A stretch of DNA of 64,000 nucleotides from Cinclus cinclus (lineage: Eukaryota > Chordata > Aves > Passeriformes > Cinclidae): contig NC_085047.1 in the NCBI RefSeq assembly GCF_963662255.1, forward strand, positions 98,587,619-98,651,618. The letters are read 5' to 3'. Shown one piece after another: positions 39,301-52,673 of the stretch. How positions within the stretch are numbered: the first letter of the stretch is position 1; every line of letters begins with the position of its first letter. The position numbers and the translations under genes were made by a program. Below the pieces are notes generated by a model. That model did not search any database, was not told the DNA's origin, and saw only the letters and a program-made list of their open reading frames with translations.

Positions 39301-42300
39301 CTGACATCAAAATATTGTAGCATTTCAGTTTAATATCAAAGGTTTCCAGTAACATATGGGTCTAGAGAACAGATTAATTTTGAGGTTTATGGGGTCTAAA
39401 GAGTTATCTTATCTGCATTATGCTCTTTAAATGAGCTAAATATTTGATACAGCTCTTAATAATCACAAAGAATACTCATGGGAAACTCAATCCAAAAGCC
39501 TGTAATTTGAAATAAGATGGATTATACACTTAAGTATCACTTCAATATGCTTCTAACAGGCTGTAGATGAGTTTTAGTTGATCGCCTTAGACATGCTCTT
39601 TGTTCTCCAGACCCCCAGGGATCTCCTACAGGAACTTCTGCATTAGGGAGGAGAGTCTACCTCATGCCAGCCTCCTTCAGAAGTGACACTCACTGTAATA
39701 TAATTACACATATGTACTCAAGTAAGTGTCCAGCTCTTCAGAGAAGTCACCCTGCCTTAGCTGCAGTATGACAATTTTTAATAGCTGAAGTTGTTGCTAT
39801 TTGTTCCAAAACAGAGGACGACAGAAAAAATCAGATATAAATAAAACTCTTTAAGAGCCTTTACTCAGGTCTGAAGAATTCAACAGCTGCATCCCATTCA
39901 AAAAATGGAACAGAATAAATATCCTCAGCTACAAGAATGACTTTCCAGGGGCCAAGCTGAAAAGAAGACATTGATTTTAAAGGCATTTATAACACTTGCA
40001 CATTTTGTGGCATTTTTACGAGTTAAAATATCTTTATGGTATCTGGTATTTGCTTTAAAGCTTTATCTCCAGGAGGGATGTGAAAGTCTAGGCACATCTC
40101 ATTGTATGTATTTACATAAGGAATACATAAAACTGCAGTTGTTGCAGAGAGAAGCCTGCATGTGTGCTCTCTGTGCTTTTGGAAAGTGACAACCTGAGAA
40201 CACTGAGAAGTTTTGGTAAAGATGGATACAGATAGTCAATAAATGCTTCCAGTCAAAAACCGAGGGAATTATAAAAATGAAGCATTTGTTCAAGGTATAA
40301 CTCTGTGTTTATTATTCCACAGAAGGCTACTTCCCTTACACTTCTCCACTCAAATCCTCCACTGAATAAACATAAAACATGCTTTTCCTCTCTGACTTTT
40401 CACACAGCACAGAGTTAATGAAAGCGTACATTACCAGTGTTATTATTCTTATCATTATTATTATCCATAAATAATTCACTAAAGAGTGAACTGGATTATC
40501 CTTCAGGAATTCCGTAGACTTTGTGAAATTTCATCCCTTCCATTTGACAGAGAAATCAAAGCCAATAATAACAAAAGTGCAGGCTAATTATGGATGTTTC
40601 AAATGCTGACACATCAGCTGTGGAGCAGACCAGACCTGCAGTGGGACTGCATTCAAAATACCACCATCTCCAATGAGACATTCGCAGCACCACTTCCAAT
40701 CAGCAGTGAGAAACAGGAACTTTTGGGGAAGCAATTAATTGTGTTTGGCTCAAAGAGATAAGGGCAAAACTCCAGAAATGCCTTTTTCCCCATTTCCTTC
40801 CATGCAGGGAGGGATTGCAAGGTGGCCAGCACAGAGGGGTATGTCTACATTGTGGCTAAATAGCAAATGTGTAGTGAATGACCTGAATTCCTCCATTCAA
40901 TACCACTTTCCCTGGCTGCTGAGCACCACTCAGTCTCCTCTGAGCTTGGACCTGTGCTAGTAAGGCTGCAGACCCCTGAAGTCACTTCTCAGTGGCCAAC
41001 TCCACAGCTGCTCGATAGAATGTGGGGTTTTGTGGCAAACCTGCCAACAAGTTTCCCAAGGCTGAACATGAGTTCAGCCCCAACCCCTCCCACAGCTCTC
41101 TGGAAGAAGTGGATCGGGCAGATCAGACTGCTGGCACCTTGAGTGCACTGACCCATCCTAACAGAGCCCAAACCACACTTCACACAAAGCTGCAGAGCTT
41201 GCGCTGTTCACTAAACAGCCCAAGGCTATAGGTCATCAATTTCATGCCCAACAGTGAAAATGTCAGCTGCAGATGAACCTGCCCTTGCTTAGCTCGTTGT
41301 CTGCTGTAATTCCCTGAAGCCCAATTGCCATTTATAGTGATGGGGCTGGGTGGAGCATCCCTGGGAAGAAGGAGATCACAGGCTGCATTCTTCAGCTGCT
41401 GCAAGAGTCTTTTCCCCTAGGAGCTGAGCATATGTTGTGCTATTACAAAACAAACAACCGTCAGTTGCAGTTTTCAATTATAACTACTACTGGCTTTCAA
41501 CTACTTTGGTGCCAACCTCTAAAAGAATGGTTTCCAGCAGCACAAAAATTCACCCTGAAAAATGCCCCAATGAGTTCTGTTACTAAGGATGTGAATTCAC
41601 ACAAAAATGAATAGCAGTACAGAGAATAAAACACCATATGAAACAATAATATACTCATCATGAGTTCTGATGCACTGTGGCTATGTAACTAACAGCAAGC
41701 ACAAATCAATATAAGTCAATGATGCTTTAAGCTCCTTGCCTTTTAATGTCTTCACTCAAAAACCACCCATAGCCTTCAGCAGGAAGAGAGTCAAAGCTCT
41801 TTCAAGTCTATTAGGGCTAGTCTGTCTTATACAGGAGGCATTCAGGCTACAGTGGACTGCAGAGAGTTGCAGAGAAAAGTGCAGAGAGCACAGAATCCAC
41901 ATATTGCAGTGACACAGTTAATACGGTCCTCCTCCCTCATCTTTTCCAAAGGGCTAAAACTGCCCTCTATCTGAAGGCAAATCACGAAACAATAGTACAA
42001 ATACCATCCATAGTTCACACTTCCAAGAAGACTGTTTAAAAGCAAATAATATCCTAAACTGCTTTCCTAAAAAAGCTCCATTCTTTCTGCTAGTCAATAA
42101 TTACAAAAGTATTTTCTCAGATTTACTGATGATGGGAAAGAGAACTGCAGTTAGAATCTTGCTTTCTTGTAGAGAACTGAAGTAAAATTTTTTTCTAGAT
42201 TTCCACAGAGATGTTAAGTGGAAAAATGCCCAGTATCCTAAAACATTTCTCTCTGGAAATTAATTTCACTCTTTCCTTCCCATACAGTCTTTTATTATGT

Positions 42301-45171
42301 GCAGAAAAGCACACAATAAAACAATATACAGCCTTTGAAAGCACATCAAATTAATCCCACATTAATTTCTGATATGTGAAATGTCTGGCTGTGAATTTCT
42401 TATACGCTACTCTGCATCAATAAAGATTTTCTACCAGCCTAAAATGTCTCAGATTTTTTTTTTAATAGTTTCCTACCATTGAACCTGAACAGAATCAACA
42501 AGTTCTATTAGGGTTAGGGTTTTTTACAGAAAGAGGTGCATAAAAAGAGGAGTGAACTCCTTCATCTAAACCTTAAGCTCTAAGGTGAAAGACTAAGATG
42601 CCAACTATTTAAGCATGACTGCACATCTCAGGTTCTCACTTATTTTCAATTCTTCTGGTAATTACAGAAGTAATTTTAAGAATCATCCATCATCCTGATG
42701 AAAATACCACTACAAAATGTGCCTGCTTGTTTTTTTCACTGTACCATGCGTGAGAGGGTAAGAATCACTTCAGATGTGCAAGATGAAGAATTTTTTTAAA
42801 CCCTCCATTACCCAGACAAAAACTCTCAGAAAATTATGAGAGAAAGAGAGCAGGAGATGGTAGAATCAAGAGGAAAGAGGCACTGACCCAGCTTGTTTAT
42901 CTCACTGGAGAAGAGAGCAGGAATACATTCCAGAACAGGCGATCATTTCAATCACAGCACTCACACAAGTGATTTGCAATAGGAAAGTCAGTGCTACTGG
43001 GCTCAGCAAGGAGCCAGGCAGCCATCCCAGCACCTTGTAGCTGTCCCTGCATGAGACAGAGACAGAGGCTCCTGAGTCCAGGGCTGAGAGGTGGGGCTGC
43101 AGCCACAGCTATCCGCCCCAATAAAAGCTCAGTGTTGGTGTCCTACTCCCTAAAAGCACTCACCTCCACCATTGGGACTCAGCCATGAGCTGAGGAGAGA
43201 GTCCTGAAGGGACACGGGCAACCTCAGCCAGCTCCACTTTAGGTTTATAACCGTGTTAGCCCATTTTTCTTCAATGTTTTTCTCTAGTCCTTCTGCTCTG
43301 TGGTAACTACTCCCCCTCCTGCCCTTCAGCCCTGCAGGACTACCACAAAAGGAAAACAACTGCCGTACAATACAAAGGCAAATGACAAACTAAGCAGCTC
43401 TTAACATCACAAAAGAATATAGCAATAAATCAGAGGGATGAGGAGGAAAAAGGACTGTCATTTGTCTTCTGCTTAATACCTCACCTGTATTACAGCACAT
43501 ACAGTACTTCAGAAGCAGTATGATTTTAAAGATAATTACTCCGTGTAAACTGTATTCTCTTTTTACCCACCTGTGATGAATCATTTGAGGCAACTCTAGA
43601 GAATGGCAGTCCAAGTTGCATCCCACTGGCCAGGGTGCAACCCTGCTCCCTAACACTTCTGTCATCAAATAGCATAGCCTCTCAGCAGACTATTTTGCTG
43701 TATAATGGAGCCCTGGGCTGGCCTTATGGACTCGTTCTAGACAACACCAGGGATTGCCTTTGCAATGCCTAAAATTAAAAAAAAAAAAAGCATATTAAAA
43801 ATGTATTTGCCCTTATTAAAACATGAGGCACAAAAAGCATTTGATAGTCTACTGATCTGTATACCTACAGCTGCTTAGATACATATTATGCTGGCATAAA
43901 ATCAGCAAATGCTTGAAATAAATACGGGACTTTTTCTCCTTAACAAAATGCTTGAAAGGTCACTTTGCAGTACACTGCTGTTGAAGAAACATTATTAATC
44001 AGGATGTTACCTCATGTTTTTATTTGAGAATCTTGTTTCATAATTTAGGATCCACACTTTGAATGTAAAAGTTATACTGAGTGTTTGTTCCCCACTGACC
44101 TTACCACCAGATTTGCTCATTCCAGTTTGAATTAATAAGGCTACTAAATCACTTCACATTTGTCGTCATGTAAACAAGAGTCACAATCTGCTGCTTCACT
44201 CTTGGTCATTTTACACACTTCCTCACAGACTTTTCTTTATACAAAAGGCATCTTCTGTATAAAGACGTACCTTCTGGATAGATGATAAACTCTAAACTGC
44301 AGACATTTACCTTGCCAATAGTACTGCGTTGCTCTCTAACGCCAAGGATGGAGAATTTATTGGCTCTGCTGACAGCCACCATGGATTTTAAAACTCCACA
44401 AGCCAAGAAACATTCATCTAAGGCATCATGTGGGTTTTATGCTGTGCTGGACCTAGACCTGTTTTCTAAATCTTGGACTCTGCCTTACCAGTAAAACAAC
44501 CCTAGGGAAATCAGTGCAAAACACAGATACAGCTGGAGCCCTGTGGAAGCTGTAAGGATTCAACATAAAATGTGGAACTAGATATGTGTGTGTCTGCATA
44601 ACAGACATGGGCATGCATGCATCACCAGTTGAAGACAGAAATACCTTATATTTAGAACAACTCATTGACAAAATAGTGACAACAGAATGCCAACACTCAG
44701 TTATTCCAGGTTAAGAAGCAGAAAAAAAGACTATTCCAAGCAGGAAGACCTTATAGCCTGGATGGGAAATCAGGGACATTGGAGAAAGCTGAGTTACTGT
44801 ATGCCTCTAGGTGTGCTTGGGCAGCCTACACAATTCTCACTGTGCCTTGCTAATGCACTAATGATTAGTGCATCTGAAACAACAAAAGCCCCACCTCCTT
44901 AAACTGCTAATATGCTGTAACAAATTATTACCTGTTTTAATTTGCTGTATATTTAACAAGTTTCCATACAAAGGTACCAGCAGGGTCTGAGCATAAAGAG
45001 ATCCATGAAGGATACAGGTTACATGGACTTTTAAAAGATGGAGTGGTTTCCAGTGGGTTAAGAGCTAACTTCACCATGTTTGTTCTACTGTGATAGTGAA
45101 TATTACTGCCTATTCTGTTTGTATGGCATCACGCTATGAAGATTTTGGAGGTTTCGAAGTGCTGGTAGAGA

Positions 45172-45198
45172 CAGCCCCCCTGTCCCCAAAGGGGGCTG
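45172..45198. other. GC-rich hairpin (8-bp perfect stem)
   Basis: CAGCCCCC (45172-45179) pairs perfectly with GGGGGCTG (45191-45198) across an 11-base loop. It is an isolated GC-rich stem in an AT-rich intron. There is no adjacent T tract or flanking complementarity, so I do not call it a microRNA precursor. Function is unknown. Confidence 0.6.
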
Positions 45199-48100
45199 CA
45201 GAGGCCCAGAGAAGTTGGCTTTAGTCACAGTGTTGTCACTGCCATGCCAACCCTGACTGAAGAGCAAGCACAGCTTCATGTACATCGATGACAGAAGCTT
45301 ATATTTTACAAATATTAATGAGAAAGTGTGTGACCCTCAGGGTTGTCCCCTGCACTTAGGGGAACACTGCATAGTGCAATTATTACCTGTGTTAGAACTG
45401 TTAACTTGTGGCTATGGAAAGATACCATCTGCTAGCTCCTGAACAGGATCAAAATGAATGTATTTGCCAAGTGCAAATTTGCCAGTCAAAGAGCACAGGT
45501 GTGATTGGCTGCCTTAGCTCTACCATCTGCTAAGCTTCAGCAGCCCTGTGATGCTGAATACCATGGCTTATCACTGCTGATAAGGACAGCTGACCAAAAG
45601 GTTCTCTCACTCAGGGCTGAAGTGCTGCACTGTCATGCTGGAGAAAACCACAAACCCATAGCTGAAGATTGCAATGTGTATTCACAAACTACATGTGTCT
45701 GGGCTCATGCAGTGACCCAGCTGGCAGGGAACAGCCTTAATCCACACTATAAAACTGCCTCCCCCTGCAGAGGGGCCATGTCCAAATGGTCTGTCAAAAA
45801 TAACTCCTGGCCAATGGTGCAGATGATGGAGCCCCAGAACCAGAGGAAGTTCTCTGACATGGTTTAATCTCTGTGCAGCCACAGCCCAAGAGAGCAGAGC
45901 AGGAGGAAGAAAGGCAGGCATGGCATTGAGGTATCTCTAAGAAAGTTATTCATACTCTGCAGTCAAGTGAGAAGACATGAAGCAGTACTGTCAAGAGTAA
46001 AGCAAGGTGGCATAGAGAGAAGCATCTTCTAGTCTTAATTCTGCATTCAGGGTTGTATTCGAGTCGTGCTGCCTATTGCCTCACCTTCAGCATGCATATG
46101 AAAAACAAAGAGCTTCTGGCCTGTGACTGAGCAGGTCAATTCTTCAAACCTGCACAAAAAGGTAATACTACGTTTTATGGCTTATTTTTGCTGCCCAAAC
46201 TTTGTGAAATACTCATATAAGAGTGAACTTGTGTGTATACTCTACAGTTTTAACTCACAACAAAAAATAACCTGCATTTCTTATTAGTATCAGTGCTATA
46301 CAATAATTAACATTTTACCCACATTGGGACAGTCTTTCCAAGGTACTCTCAGTCCTACTGATAGGGTCACACTACTCTTAAACTGGCTCCAAGCTTCACC
46401 TAACCTTCAGCTAGATTACAGTCAAATGCCACAAGACTCAAGGTATCCCAAGTCAGGGGGACTTATACAATTGTTACCATTCAATGCCATTTTCTTACAA
46501 AAGAGACAATGGGATTGATTCTTCAAAGTTACATGGGAAGTTGTCCACTCCAGCTGACAAAGCTGAAGCTACCAGTACTATTCACAGACAGTAGCAAGTA
46601 CTTTTACCTGCTTGCCAGCACACACCAGTCAGCAGAATCACATGTCCAAGCACTTACGCACAAGATGACTTGTTCTGCTCTGTGACAGCCAAATCAATAA
46701 ATCTCTGAAGACACAAATTATATTTCTCCTTTGGCCACTCTGTTGTATTTGACTTGCTGTTGGCAGCCCTTAGCTCTGCAAGAGCACCGTAACAGTGCTG
46801 TCTTCACTGCACATTTTAAACCAGATCTGTCATCTCAGTGTATTTTCCTATTTCTGCTCCTGCACAATTCTCTTGATTCCAGAACAAAAACAAACCAAAA
46901 ACCCCATGAAGGGCTTGTTCTGACACAATGGGTTACCTGGTGGATGCAGTATCCCAGTTACTAAGAGGAGATTCCACTGTTTCCAAGCTCCTCTCTCTGG
47001 GTTCTTCTGGGACAAGAGAAAAGCTTAGTATTTCCCTCAACTTTGGAAAGGTAAATGAAAAAAAATAAGACCCATAATCTACCAGATTTATTTTCCTGCC
47101 TTGAGAAGGCTAAGAAGGAGCTGGTGCAGCCTATTTAATCTTTTTCCTTTAGCCCAGAGAAAATGATCTTTCCAAAGGAAAGGAGCTATTCCCCTCACTT
47201 TGGCAGAAGGTGATTCCATTACTGCTTGAAAAGCAATAGCAGAAGGGATATTCTCATCTCCACAATAAAACACTAACTCTCTGGCCCTAAGTTGTGCAGA
47301 GCAGGAAGTTCAGGAAGTATAAGGATTTTTGATAGAGGTTGGTTGTGCCAGCAGAAAAGGTACTTGTCATTTTCTTTACAGTTAATGCTGAGCATTTTAC
47401 CTCTGCTAATGACTATCCAATCAAACCACTGTTCAACTCCTTCTCCTACTTAATGCAAAACATTAACATTAGCTACTAATTAAAGAATTCCCACAGGATA
47501 TGAAAATTGGGTTGTTTTACACTATTACTGCATTTTAGTTTTCATTGTGTGAAAAAACATCTGTAATCTACTGTGCCATACTCATCATTTCTGCAATGTT
47601 CTTCCTTACTGAGACTTTAATAATGCTAATAATATAATAACAATGAAAATTTAAATAATATAATAAATTTTTAAATTACTTTAAACTCAGGTGTATTAGC
47701 CTAACTTTCGTTACCATGAAAACCTGGAATACTTTTGTCCTGAAACTCCACACCAAGACAGCAGAAACACTATGATTGGCTTGCAAATTACATACCTAAA
47801 TACCTGAGAAGCTAGGAGCTTTATACATCAAAATTGGAATTTTGTTTAGTGAAATTATTTCTGGAAATTATCAGAAATTATCAAACCACAGAGTTAAGCT
47901 TATTTTCATGACCTGATATAGCACTAGTAGCACAGAACATGACCTAAATTGGCTTATTGCAAGAAAAGCAAAATACCTTACTTTTCTTCAACTCCCAGCT
48001 GTGACAATGTGAATGATGGACGACCTCAAAGAATTATTTGTAAAGGCATGAAGTCATTAAGTGCTGGGAAATGGAAAGCTCTTCAGAATGTAATCCAAAT

Positions 48101-49674
48101 GCAGGAATTCACCCATCCACTCTTCTCCTCTTCACTGGAGAGAGCAAGGATGCTCCCCATAGGCTGACTTGGGTGCTCAGTCTCTTGGGTAAGGCATGGG
48201 TGACACATGTGATCACTTAAAACTTTGTGCAAATAGATACTAATCTTCTTCCTCCTCCAATACTGAATCTTGAAGCTGTGAAATCTTTTTGCTGGAAACC
48301 TATTATTTCTCAAAACTATGAGAACGGGACAAATTCCTGCTGTGGAAATATCAACTCCACCCAGATTCTTAGCTCTGCTCATAGCAGCACATTGAAGGCG
48401 TGACCTCCTTAACTTTGATGAACACTTCTGAGTAGAGGTCACTTCAGCTAATACTTTTAACAAGACAAATGCACCACACCATTATAATAATAAACGCTAT
48501 GAGAACTTGGCACCAAATGCTATGATCTGTGAACTAAGTTACATTAAGATAGATAAAACAGCCAGGAAAAGGAGGAAAAAAAAATTAACTCTAGCAAGGG
48601 AGTGGTCTTCAAGGCAGCTCTTAAGTAAATATTTTTATTATTTTTTTTTAAAGTGTTCTGTGAGGTTTCCAAAGGAAAAAAATCCTAAACCCAACACCCA
48701 AAAAATATTGAGAGCAAAACCTCGGCACAACAAGAAGAGATCATGCACGGCTCTCAAATATTTTCAGATTCTCCATTTGCTAAAGCTTATTGTTGTTTTT
48801 TTAAGGCTATGAACTGCTCCCACATTCCTGTCTCAGAATCTACTAAAGCTGTGCTCTTGGCAAGTATTGCTACATTACTTCTAAATGACATTTAGTCCTT
48901 TCTCTCTTGGTACTCATGAACAGGGCTTCAAAATTAAAGGGAACTGCTCTCAGAAATTGCAAAAACAATGGAGACCAAAAACAAAAAAGGTTCAAACACT
49001 TGCATCTGTCTTAAGATAAATTCCAAAATGCAATTTTATCACCGCTTTGCTGTTCTTACTAAATCCTTAATAATAACTGAACAGTTTCCAAATTGACTGC
49101 AGAATATCTGTCCTTGGTATCTACAGACTGTTTATTTTAATTCAGATGCTAATATAGACCATTGTTTTCTTCTGATAATGAGAGGCAAGGCAGTATTTCC
49201 CCCCCTCTTATTACAGATAATAAAATTTGAGAAAGACAAAGGGATAAATGTTGACCACTTGTCTTCTTGGTGTAACATTCACTACCCCAGTGGTAAGTGT
49301 CCCACTGTGACTACAACAGCAATTCAGTGTTGTTAAGCTTCACAGTGAATACTCTTCCTACTTTCTGACGCAACATCAACCATACCTATACAAAACTATA
49401 AAGTGAAAATTCCAAGTGAAAGAATAAAGCTGGTCCATACACAAAGTGCTCTGGCCAGATTTTAGCAGATCTCTTGGCAATGAAAGCCTTGTCTGATCAA
49501 TGAGTGGCCACTGGCTGGGGAAGGCAGAAGCCCTGGTGCTGAGAGCTGTCATGAAGCAGGGAAGGACTCCTTCAGATCAAGGACCCTTCTAAACCCCAGG
49601 GTTCCTCATGGCAGTGAGGGCAGATGGCTGGTTCAGGCAGTGGTCAGGGAGATGGAGGAGAGCCCAGCACAGCA

Positions 49675-49688
49675 GCACACACACACAC
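49675..49688. repeat. Short (CA)n tract
   Basis: A run of about seven alternating CA units (acacacacacacac), a short microsatellite. Confidence 0.8.
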
Positions 49689-50455
49689 CCTGGAGATGTA
49701 GGGGAGTGCTAACAAAGAGACACCCACCTTGGGCTCAGAGGAAGCATTTAACAGCCCTGTGACATCACTGCTTTCAGAAGACTCCCAAACTTGCCATGAA
49801 CAGCACACGGCAAAGATTAGTCCTGCAAATGCAAACTCGCTCTCCTGATACCTGGAATGGCATGATGTGCCAGAATTGGCAGCTATTCCAGGCCAAAGGG
49901 TAAGATTTCTTTTCCAAACTCCTGCAAACTTTTTAATCTTTCCATAGAAATCAAGCAGAGATAGCAATGTGTTTTGACTGCAAATGCTTCACATAAAAAT
50001 AAGTTCCTAATGACTTCAGACTGAAGGCAGATCTGCCAGTCAGCAAAACATTTAAGTACATGCTTAGTTTGAGAAGTTTTGCTATCTGTTGTACGCAGTT
50101 ATTCTCTTGGATCACAAACGCAGGCTGTGTTTTGTAAGGCTGAGCTATTTTGCAAATCATCTCACTTATCCTGCCATCCTTTGACCTAAAGAGGTGCTCA
50201 CTGTGTGCCGACTATAGCGAGGTACAAGACAATTGCCTTATATGTTTAACTGGCAGATGAGAGAGCTCATGCTTGAAAAATCCTACCCTTAGTGGCAGAC
50301 CAGTAACTCAGTGAGACAAATTCATCACAGCCACATTCATTATATGAACTCAAGGACTGCCAGCAAGACCCAGGCCAAAAGCTATGTTACTTCAGAGTAA
50401 TTTTACTTCATAACACCAAGGTAAACAAAGTGCATCTTACCATTTACTTCCCTAG

Positions 50456-50492
50456 CTACCACCATCCAACACAACCTGGTTTTATCAATATC
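50456..50492 (+). pseudogene. AMEL: Possible AMEL exon 2 remnant (very tentative)
   Basis: After an acceptor-like ttacttccctag, the bases accatccaaca..caacctgg.ttttat can be lined up with the start of amelogenin exon 2, recalled as ACCATCAAGAAATGG followed by GGACCTGGATTTTAT (5' UTR plus start of the signal peptide). The alignment needs a small deletion that removes the start codon, and the rest of the signal peptide is not recognisable. Position (about 1 kb before the exon 3 candidate) and strand fit. The match is short and could be chance, and I recalled the reference from memory. Confidence 0.2.
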
Positions 50493-51487
50493 AACAACAA
50501 TGTAAAATATATTAATCCTTCTGACACACTTGCTCAGTTTAAAATAGCTGGCATCAGGAAGACTGTGATTCATTGAGTTAAGTCAGTGTCAAACAGCTTC
50601 CAGTGATATCAAACCAGAGCACAGCAAAGTGAATCTGATTCATGGCATCTTCAGACAGAGACAATCCTTTTTAAAATGAGTTTGGAAGACGAAAACATAC
50701 CAACTATAACGAATATCCTGGTTACAGTTCTGCTTTATCAGTCCAGGAATTGCATTGAACATGGAAGTTTACACAGTAAATTAAAATTCTGGGGGTTTTG
50801 TATTTTATGATAGAGGAATTTGCCTAAAAATAGGAGATGTTCATACATTTGTATTCTGGCAATTCCATATTCATAAAAGTCCATTTGGAAAAGGTTATCT
50901 GCATAAGAAAAAACTTGATCATAACATTAGGAAAAGAAAACTGCAGATTTTGGAAACTATGATATCTAGTTGTTTTTTTTTTTTCCTGCTTTAGTGTTTT
51001 AGCTAATACAAAAATATTTCCCATTCCTCTAAGATCAGATGGCTTTAAGTTTTAGCCTTGTGGACTGCAGTGGCAAAGTCCAAACAGAACTGGAAACGCA
51101 GGGTTTTTATTGCCATGAAATGGTAACAGTTTTAAAATTTAATTTCAGTTCATGAGAACCATAACAAAACATTCAAAATGTGTTACAGTATAGCAGGAGG
51201 CTCTGCTCTCCTGGGGAAAAAGACAAAAAAAAGTTTGCCTTTTCACTTGGCAAATTCAGGATTTCTCAAACATTATAACACTGACCCAGCGCCTCCATGT
51301 AGGAAACCCTAAACCAGAAATGTCTGGCTTCCAGACTCACCTGAAAAGATATTATAGTACACCTTGTCAATTTAAGATCTGCATCTTTGAACTGCCAGAA
51401 ATTAATCAAACTTTGTACATTTTGTCACACCAAGTCCAAGACTTTTTTTATGGAATTATTTTACTTAAATTGTTCTGTCTTCTTACA

Positions 51488-51527
51488 GTGCTGTTCAGCA
51501 CCCAAACGATACTCAAAACCTTCTCCA
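51488..51527 (+). pseudogene. AMEL: Possible AMEL exon 3 remnant (tentative)
   Basis: A good acceptor (tctgtcttcttacag) precedes tgctgttcagcacccaaacg and atactcaaaaccttctccag. The pieces gcaccc, ata.tcaa and cttc occur in the order expected for exon 3 (CTGGGCACCCTGG then TTATATCAACTTCAGC, coding HPGYINFS), with substitutions and small insertions. No intact codon series survives and no clear donor is seen. It lies about 180 bp before the exon 5 remnant, which is shorter than I would expect, so this call depends mainly on context. Confidence 0.3.
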
Positions 51528-51703
51528 GAAAACAATGCCATCCTAGATGTTACAACTGAGCCAGAGCACAGCAGAATGATCAACACAATGCTTGGCTTTG
51601 CCACCTGTTCTCAGGCAAGGAAAAATGCTAAGCAAACATACCTGTGGATTATCATTGAATCCTTTTCTTCACTGGATGAAGGAATAGCTTCTTTGGGAGG
51701 GAG

Positions 51704-51732
51704 TAGCACCTTTGAAATGCTAGCAGAGCCTG
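51704..51732 (+). pseudogene. AMEL: AMEL exon 5 remnant
   Basis: cctttgaaatgctagcagagc (51709-51729) matches the recalled amelogenin exon 5 segment CCTTTGAAGTGGTACCAGAGC (residues PLKWYQS) at 18 of 21 bases. It is followed within four bases by gtgag, a splice donor. The Trp and Tyr codons have mutated (tgg to tgc, tac to tag), so in the ancestral frame Tyr is now a stop. The 5' part (VLT codons) is shortened to agtagca and the exact acceptor is unclear. The neighbouring exons on the same strand support the call. The reference is from memory. Confidence 0.65.
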
Positions 51733-52141
51733 GTGAGACCTGAGGTGACATTTCAATTTCTTCTAATTCTGTCTGTATACACAAAATCTCCATCACAGAC
51801 AGACTAGCATTCACTGACTGCCTGTGAATCTGTAGAGAGAGGCAGACTGCTCCTGCACTAGTGCTTACATTGTATGTTACACAAAAAACCCAAACGCCAA
51901 ACACAAGTGCTGTGTCAAGACATATGAAAAATTAAATGCCTAAGTACCCTCACGGGTACATAAGTTAGGAGCAAACAATTGAAACTTCTTTCCTGCATGC
52001 TCCGTAGCTTGAATTCAAACACAAGGGAAGACAACGTATGAAGCCACACGCTACATGGACAGATATGACACTGTACTATGGAGCTCAGACACATCCCCAA
52101 AACACCTCACAAGAATGAGCATCTGGCATACTTCTTCTGTT

Positions 52142-52405
52142 ATCACAGAATCATAAACTGGTTTGTTTTGGAAGGAACTTTAAAGATTGTCTATTTCCAA
52201 CTCATGGGCAGGATTACCTTCCACCAGACCAGATTGCCACACCCAACCTGGCTGTGAACACTTTGAGGGATGGGACATCCACAGGTTCTCCAAACAAGTG
52301 CTTCAGAGCCTCACCATCCTTAAAGTAAAGGATTTCTTCCTAATATCTAATTTAAGCCCACTCTCTTTCACTTTAAAGCCATTCCCCTTGTCCTATCACT
52401 ATTAT
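52142..52405 (-). mobile_element. CR1 LINE 3' fragment inserted in AMEL pseudogene intron
   Basis: atcacagaatcataaactgg marks the CR1 3' end in complement, followed by ttggaaggaactttaaagat, gtgaacactttgagggatgg and ccattccccttgtcctatca. The element is on the minus strand, about 265 bp, 5'-truncated, and lies between the exon 5 and exon 6 remnants of the amelogenin pseudogene. Its right end fades around 52405-52470. Confidence 0.87.
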
Positions 52406-52673
52406 GCTACTATTATATCATCCTGCCAATTGAGGAAGAGAGTATATTAATAAAATAATAAGATCCCCATTTTGGAAAATATAATAGTGTTCTTTTGTAG
52501 TTTGAAAAGATGAAGACCACCAAATCACAGAGAAGACATAATGTGGTCCAAGACCTTTTATTACATAGTCTAGACAGCATAACAGGCACTATCGTCAAGA
52601 GTCAGTACCTGTCACCAGAATATACCTGCTAAAATTACAGCAAGAACACAATGCAATCTGTTTCTTTCTCCAG

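Noticed and set aside
42508..42519. Two TTAGGG units
   Set aside because: Only two copies, too short to be an interstitial telomeric repeat.
43010..43190. Possible LTR-like segment with aataaaagctcagtg
   Set aside because: No TG...CA boundaries, target-site duplication or retroviral coding sequence could be found.
45505..45867. 120-codon plus-strand open frame
   Set aside because: No domain, no splice signals that make sense, no resemblance to amelogenin or its neighbours.
46925..46960. atgggttacctgg as an amelogenin start (ATGGGGACCTGG)
   Set aside because: Similarity stops after about 13 bases, with no signal peptide and no acceptor; likely chance.
51387..51743. 118-codon plus-strand frame across the AMEL exon 3-5 interval
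   Set aside because: It reads through candidate introns and bears no resemblance to amelogenin.
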